NCBI RefSeq assembly: GCF_046297875.1
Contig: NZ_JBKBHD010000001.1
Coordinates: 310,001 to 374,000 of the forward strand
DNA: 64,000 bases
Reading direction: 5' to 3'
DNA from: Parvibaculum sp046297875
GTDB taxonomy: Bacteria; Pseudomonadota; Alphaproteobacteria; Parvibaculales; Parvibaculaceae
Shown here: in pieces, positions 61,353-64,000 of the stretch
Layout of the letters: each line of letters opens with the position of its first letter
Numbering within the stretch: position 1 is the first letter of the stretch
Notes under the pieces: model-generated
Told to the model about the DNA's origin: nothing
The model's database searches: none
Seen by the model: only the letters and a program-made list of their open reading frames with translations
Program-made: the position numbers and the translations under genes

Positions 61353-62120
61353 ATGAACAGCGGCGCACGCGCCATCGACAGCCCGCAAAATCCGCGGGCG
61401 AAGACATGGCTGTCGCTGACGGAAGCGCGCGGCATTCGCAAGCATGGGGCATTCCTGCTGTCGGGGCGGAAAACCGTGCCGGAGGCGCTCAAGGCGCATG
61501 GGGAACGCTTTACGGCGGCGCTGGCGCGGACGGAGAGCGAGCTCAACCGGCTGTCGCTGCCCGCCCATGTGGAACGCTATGTGCTGGCGAAGCCGCTTTT
61601 CGAGGCGCTGGACACGAACGGGACGGGATTTCCGCTGCTGCTGGGCGAGGTGCCGGAATTTGCGGCTCTGGATTTCGCGGTGGCGCCGAAGGGCCTCGAA
61701 CTCGTACTGGCGCTGGGCGACCCGGCCAATCTCGGCGCCGTGTTGCGGAGTGCGGCGGCCTTTGGCGCGAGCCGCATCGTGCTGATGGAGGGGGCGGCAC
61801 ATCCCTTTCACCCCAAGGCGCTGAGAGGCGGAGCCAATGCGCAATTCGCCCTCACCTTCCTCAAGGGCGGGAGCTGGGAGGCGCTGGCGGCGGCCCGTGG
61901 GCCGGTGGCGGCGCTCGATGGCGAGGGAACCGATATCGAGGCCTATGGCTGGCCTGCAAATCTGCGGCTGGTGCTGGGGGAAGAGGGACAGGGGCTGCCC
62001 CAAGGCCTCAAGGCGGAGCGGCTTGCGATCCGCACGACCGGCGCTGTCGAATCCCTCAATGCAACGGTGGCGGCGAGCCTTGCGCTTGCGGCCCGGTTCC
62101 GGGATCTCGGAGACAGGTGA
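61353..62120 (+). CDS. SpoU/TrmH-family RNA methyltransferase
   Basis: A 255-residue AdoMet-dependent 2'-O-methyltransferase of the SPOUT class. Motif 1 GDPANLGAVLRSAAAFG, motif 2 LVLGEEGQGLP and motif 3 SLNATVAASLALA form the knot. An N-terminal RNA-binding part (SPQNPRAKTWLSLTEARGIRKHGAFLLSG) resembles 23S rRNA methyltransferases. Its exact RNA target cannot be assigned. AAAGGAC lies before ATG 61353; it is divergent from lysoplasmalogenase. Confidence 0.92.
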   Translation: MNSGARAIDSPQNPRAKTWLSLTEARGIRKHGAFLLSGRKTVPEALKAHGERFTAALARTESELNRLSLPAHVERYVLAKPLFEALDTNGTGFPLLLGEVPEFAALDFAVAPKGLELVLALGDPANLGAVLRSAAAFGASRIVLMEGAAHPFHPKALRGGANAQFALTFLKGGSWEALAAARGPVAALDGEGTDIEAYGWPANLRLVLGEEGQGLPQGLKAERLAIRTTGAVESLNATVAASLALAARFRDLGDR

Positions 62121-62208
62121 TCCACCCGGCGCGGGGGTGCGTAGCAAGGGGGTGAGAGCTGGAATGTGAGCCAGCGGTTCAACTCCCCCCGGAGAAGGCC
62201 CCCTGACC

Positions 62209-62904
62209 GTGAATTCGCTACTCAAGATCGTTGCAGCTTTCGCAATCGTGATGCCCGCCCTGACTGTCGGCGCGGATGCGACAGCGCCGGCTTCCTCCCC
62301 CGAGCCGGCGCTGTCTTTCCGTGTCGAGCGCGGCGGCACCCCCATCGGCACACACACCATCCAGTTCACGCAAGTGGACGACGAACTTCATGTCGCCATC
62401 GACATCAACCTTGCCGTGAGCTTCGGGCCGATCACCGTGTTCCGCTATGCGCATACGAACCGCGAGACCTGGCGCAACGGCAAGCTCGTCGCCATCGAGA
62501 CGGAAACGAACGATGACGGACGGCAATTCAGCGTCAGCGCGAAGATGACCGATGAGGGGCTTGAAGTGACGAGCTCGGAGAACGGCACCTTCATTGCGCC
62601 CGAAAACATCATTCCGACAAGCTACTGGAACCCGGCAACGATCGATCAGACGCAGCTTCTCGATACGCAGCGCGGCCGCATCATCAATGTTGAGGTGAAC
62701 GAGACGGCGAAGCGCGAGGCGCTTGTCGACGGTGCGCGCGTGGCGGTGCGGGAATATGAGATGACGGGCGATCTGAAGCTGAAGCTCTGGTATTCGCCGC
62801 AGATGGAATGGCTGAACGTGATCTTCCGGGCGCGCGGCGCGGATGTCGATTATCACGTGGAACGCTTCGACCGCGAGCGCGTGCAGAGGCTGGCACTCCA
62901 ATGA
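62209..62904 (+). CDS. DUF6134 family exported protein
   Basis: A 231-residue protein with a signal peptide (LLKIVAAFAIVMPALTVGA). The mature part is a beta-rich fold with FRVERGGTPIGTHTIQF near the start and KLKLWYSPQMEWLNVIF near the end, which fits DUF6134. Function is unknown. A GTG start is used, with GGAGAAGG upstream. Its stop overlaps the start of the following SDR by four bases. Confidence 0.82.
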   Translation: MNSLLKIVAAFAIVMPALTVGADATAPASSPEPALSFRVERGGTPIGTHTIQFTQVDDELHVAIDINLAVSFGPITVFRYAHTNRETWRNGKLVAIETETNDDGRQFSVSAKMTDEGLEVTSSENGTFIAPENIIPTSYWNPATIDQTQLLDTQRGRIINVEVNETAKREALVDGARVAVREYEMTGDLKLKLWYSPQMEWLNVIFRARGADVDYHVERFDRERVQRLALQ

Positions 62905-63665
62905 GCAATATCGTCTGGATCACGGGCGCAAGCTCCGGCATTGGGCGGGCGCTGGCGCTGCGCATGGCCAGCGAAGGCTGGCGCGTGGCTGCATCGGCGC
63001 GGCGGGCGGAAGAGCTCGAAAAGCTGCGCCAGGAGGCGGCGGGCGAGATTGCCGTCTATCCGCTCGACACGACGAAGCCGGACGATGTGAAAAACGTCGT
63101 GGCGAAAATCGAGAGCGAGATGGGGCCGATTGCGACCGCTGTGCTCTGCGCGGGCACCTATGAGCCGGTGCTGGCGCGCGAGCTGACGGCCGAGAAGGCG
63201 CGGCCCGTCTTCGAACTGAATTTCATGGGCACGGTGAATTGCCTTGAGGCGCTGATCGCACCGATGCGCGCGCAGAAGGCGGGGCGCATTGCGGTGGTGG
63301 CGTCACTCGCCGGCTATTTCGGATTGCCGACTTCGGCGATCTATGGCGGCAGCAAGGCAGCGCTCATCAACATGGCGGAAGCGCTCAGGCCCGATCTCGC
63401 GCTGGACGGCATCAAGCTGCAGATCGTCAATCCCGGTTTCGTGAAGACGCCACTGACGGACAAGAACGAATTTCCGATGCCCTTCCTCATGGAAGTGGAC
63501 GATGCGGTGGATGCCCTCTATCGCGGACTTCAGTCGGACCGGTTCGAGATCACCTTTCCGCGGCGCTTTTCGCTGATCCTGCGGCTGGTGCAGATGCTGC
63601 CCTACCGGCTGTCGCTTGCGCTGACCGCGAAGACGATGCCGAAGCAGGCAAAACTCACTTCCTGA
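62901..63665 (+). CDS. Short-chain dehydrogenase
   Basis: A 254-residue SDR. TGASSGIG, an Arg pair in SARRAEE suggesting NADPH, NFMGTVN, the Ser in VASLAGY and YGGSK (Tyr and Lys) are present. A C-terminal hydrophobic segment (FSLILRLVQMLPYRLSLAL) could bind membranes. It is coupled to the DUF6134 gene. Its end overlaps the convergent photolyase gene by 11 bases. Confidence 0.9.
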   Translation: MSNIVWITGASSGIGRALALRMASEGWRVAASARRAEELEKLRQEAAGEIAVYPLDTTKPDDVKNVVAKIESEMGPIATAVLCAGTYEPVLARELTAEKARPVFELNFMGTVNCLEALIAPMRAQKAGRIAVVASLAGYFGLPTSAIYGGSKAALINMAEALRPDLALDGIKLQIVNPGFVKTPLTDKNEFPMPFLMEVDDAVDALYRGLQSDRFEITFPRRFSLILRLVQMLPYRLSLALTAKTMPKQAKLTS

Positions 63666-64000
63666 ATTCCTCATAGGCCGCGAGCGCACGGGCGCGGGCA
63701 ACGCCATGATCGACAATCGGCTTCGGATAGGACTTGCCGAGCGTCACGCCCGCTTTTGCGAGCACGTCGGACGGCGCCTCCCAGGGGCGGTGGATGTGGC
63801 GCGCATCGAGCATTGCTAGTTCAGGCACATAGCTGCGGACATATTCGCCAGCGGGATCGAATTTCTCGCCCTGCAGCACAGGATTGAAGATGCGGAAATA
63901 GGGCGCGGCGTCGGCGCCGGAGCCCGCCACCCATTGCCAGCTTGCACGGTTCACCGCGAGATCGGCATCGACCAGCGTATCCTCGAACCATTCCGCGCCG
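63655..64000 (-). CDS. Deoxyribodipyrimidine photolyase, 3' end only
   Basis: The C-terminal 114 residues of a photolyase/cryptochrome, running off the window edge. WFEDTLVDADLAVNRASWQWVAGSGADAAPYFRIFNPV is read across the edge; it carries the FAD-binding Asp and Trp residues of the family, followed by YVRSYVPEL and KPIVDHGVARARALAAY. It repairs UV-induced cyclobutane dimers using light. The start lies outside the window. Confidence 0.95.
   Translation of the reverse strand, partial: GAEWFEDTLVDADLAVNRASWQWVAGSGADAAPYFRIFNPVLQGEKFDPAGEYVRSYVPELAMLDARHIHRPWEAPSDVLAKAGVTLGKSYPKPIVDHGVARARALAAYEEFRK

Overview
The window looks like a piece of the main chromosome of a high-GC alphaproteobacterium. 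The support is the divergent HisRS with a tRNA-His that has U72 and A73, the order murA / DUF2948 / hisD / UPF0262 / LMW phosphatase / infA / maf / rng / yacG, GANTC (CcrM-type) sites in several promoters, and an alphaproteobacterial SpeD with a long N-terminal extension. The abundance of lipid, acyl-CoA and xenobiotic enzymes (Baeyer-Villiger monooxygenase, luciferase-like monooxygenase, acyl-CoA synthetases, crotonase, epoxide hydrolase) suggests a hydrocarbon or surfactant degrader such as Parvibaculum or a relative. That genus assignment is inference. I see no CRISPR array, insertion sequence, integrase, rRNA or intact prophage.

Layout. 0-5 kb: hisS, a histidine-kinase-like protein with a degenerate ATP-binding domain, and a ScfR/RamB-type regulator. 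5-8.3 kb: glyoxylate shunt aceB-aceA, divergent from that regulator, closed by a good terminator. 8.3-16.4 kb: small membrane protein, MmyB-type regulator, Baeyer-Villiger monooxygenase, RraA-like protein, speD-speE with a long structured leader, nitronate monooxygenase, an H1-like Lys/Ala-rich protein, and a broken alpha/beta hydrolase. 16.4-29.4 kb: an accessory catabolic stretch with two paralogous D-aminoacylase-type amidohydrolases, an MFS symporter, a luciferase-like monooxygenase coupled to an alpha/beta hydrolase behind a palindromic operator candidate, an acyl-CoA ligase, an LpxR-like outer-membrane protein, a DUF819 transporter-like protein, a crotonase, and one AT-rich orphan gene with a PD-(D/E)XK-like motif.

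29.6-39.2 kb: a GH17-GT2 beta-glucan synthase, a copper operon (CopL-like small protein, copA, copB), an SDR, an acyl-CoA ligase, a GST and tRNA-His. 39.3-50 kb: a sodium symporter, an epoxide-hydrolase-like protein, acetoacetyl-CoA synthetase, an ABC exporter, an AsmA protein, small envelope proteins and an SDR. 50.5-58.8 kb: tRNA-Phe, then a housekeeping block transcribed leftward from murA to yacG, with a SIMPL-domain gene inside it. 59-64 kb: tRNA-Thr, a serine hydrolase coupled to a lysoplasmalogenase, an SpoU-type RNA methyltransferase, a DUF6134 protein coupled to an SDR, and the 3' end of a photolyase gene.

Most opposite-strand open frames, some very long, are high-GC shadows of these genes. 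The most interesting items are the HisRS/tRNA-His pair, the degenerate kinase with a cell-cycle-like promoter, the speDE leader with a short upstream ORF, the operator-controlled monooxygenase operon and the AT-rich orphan nuclease-like gene.
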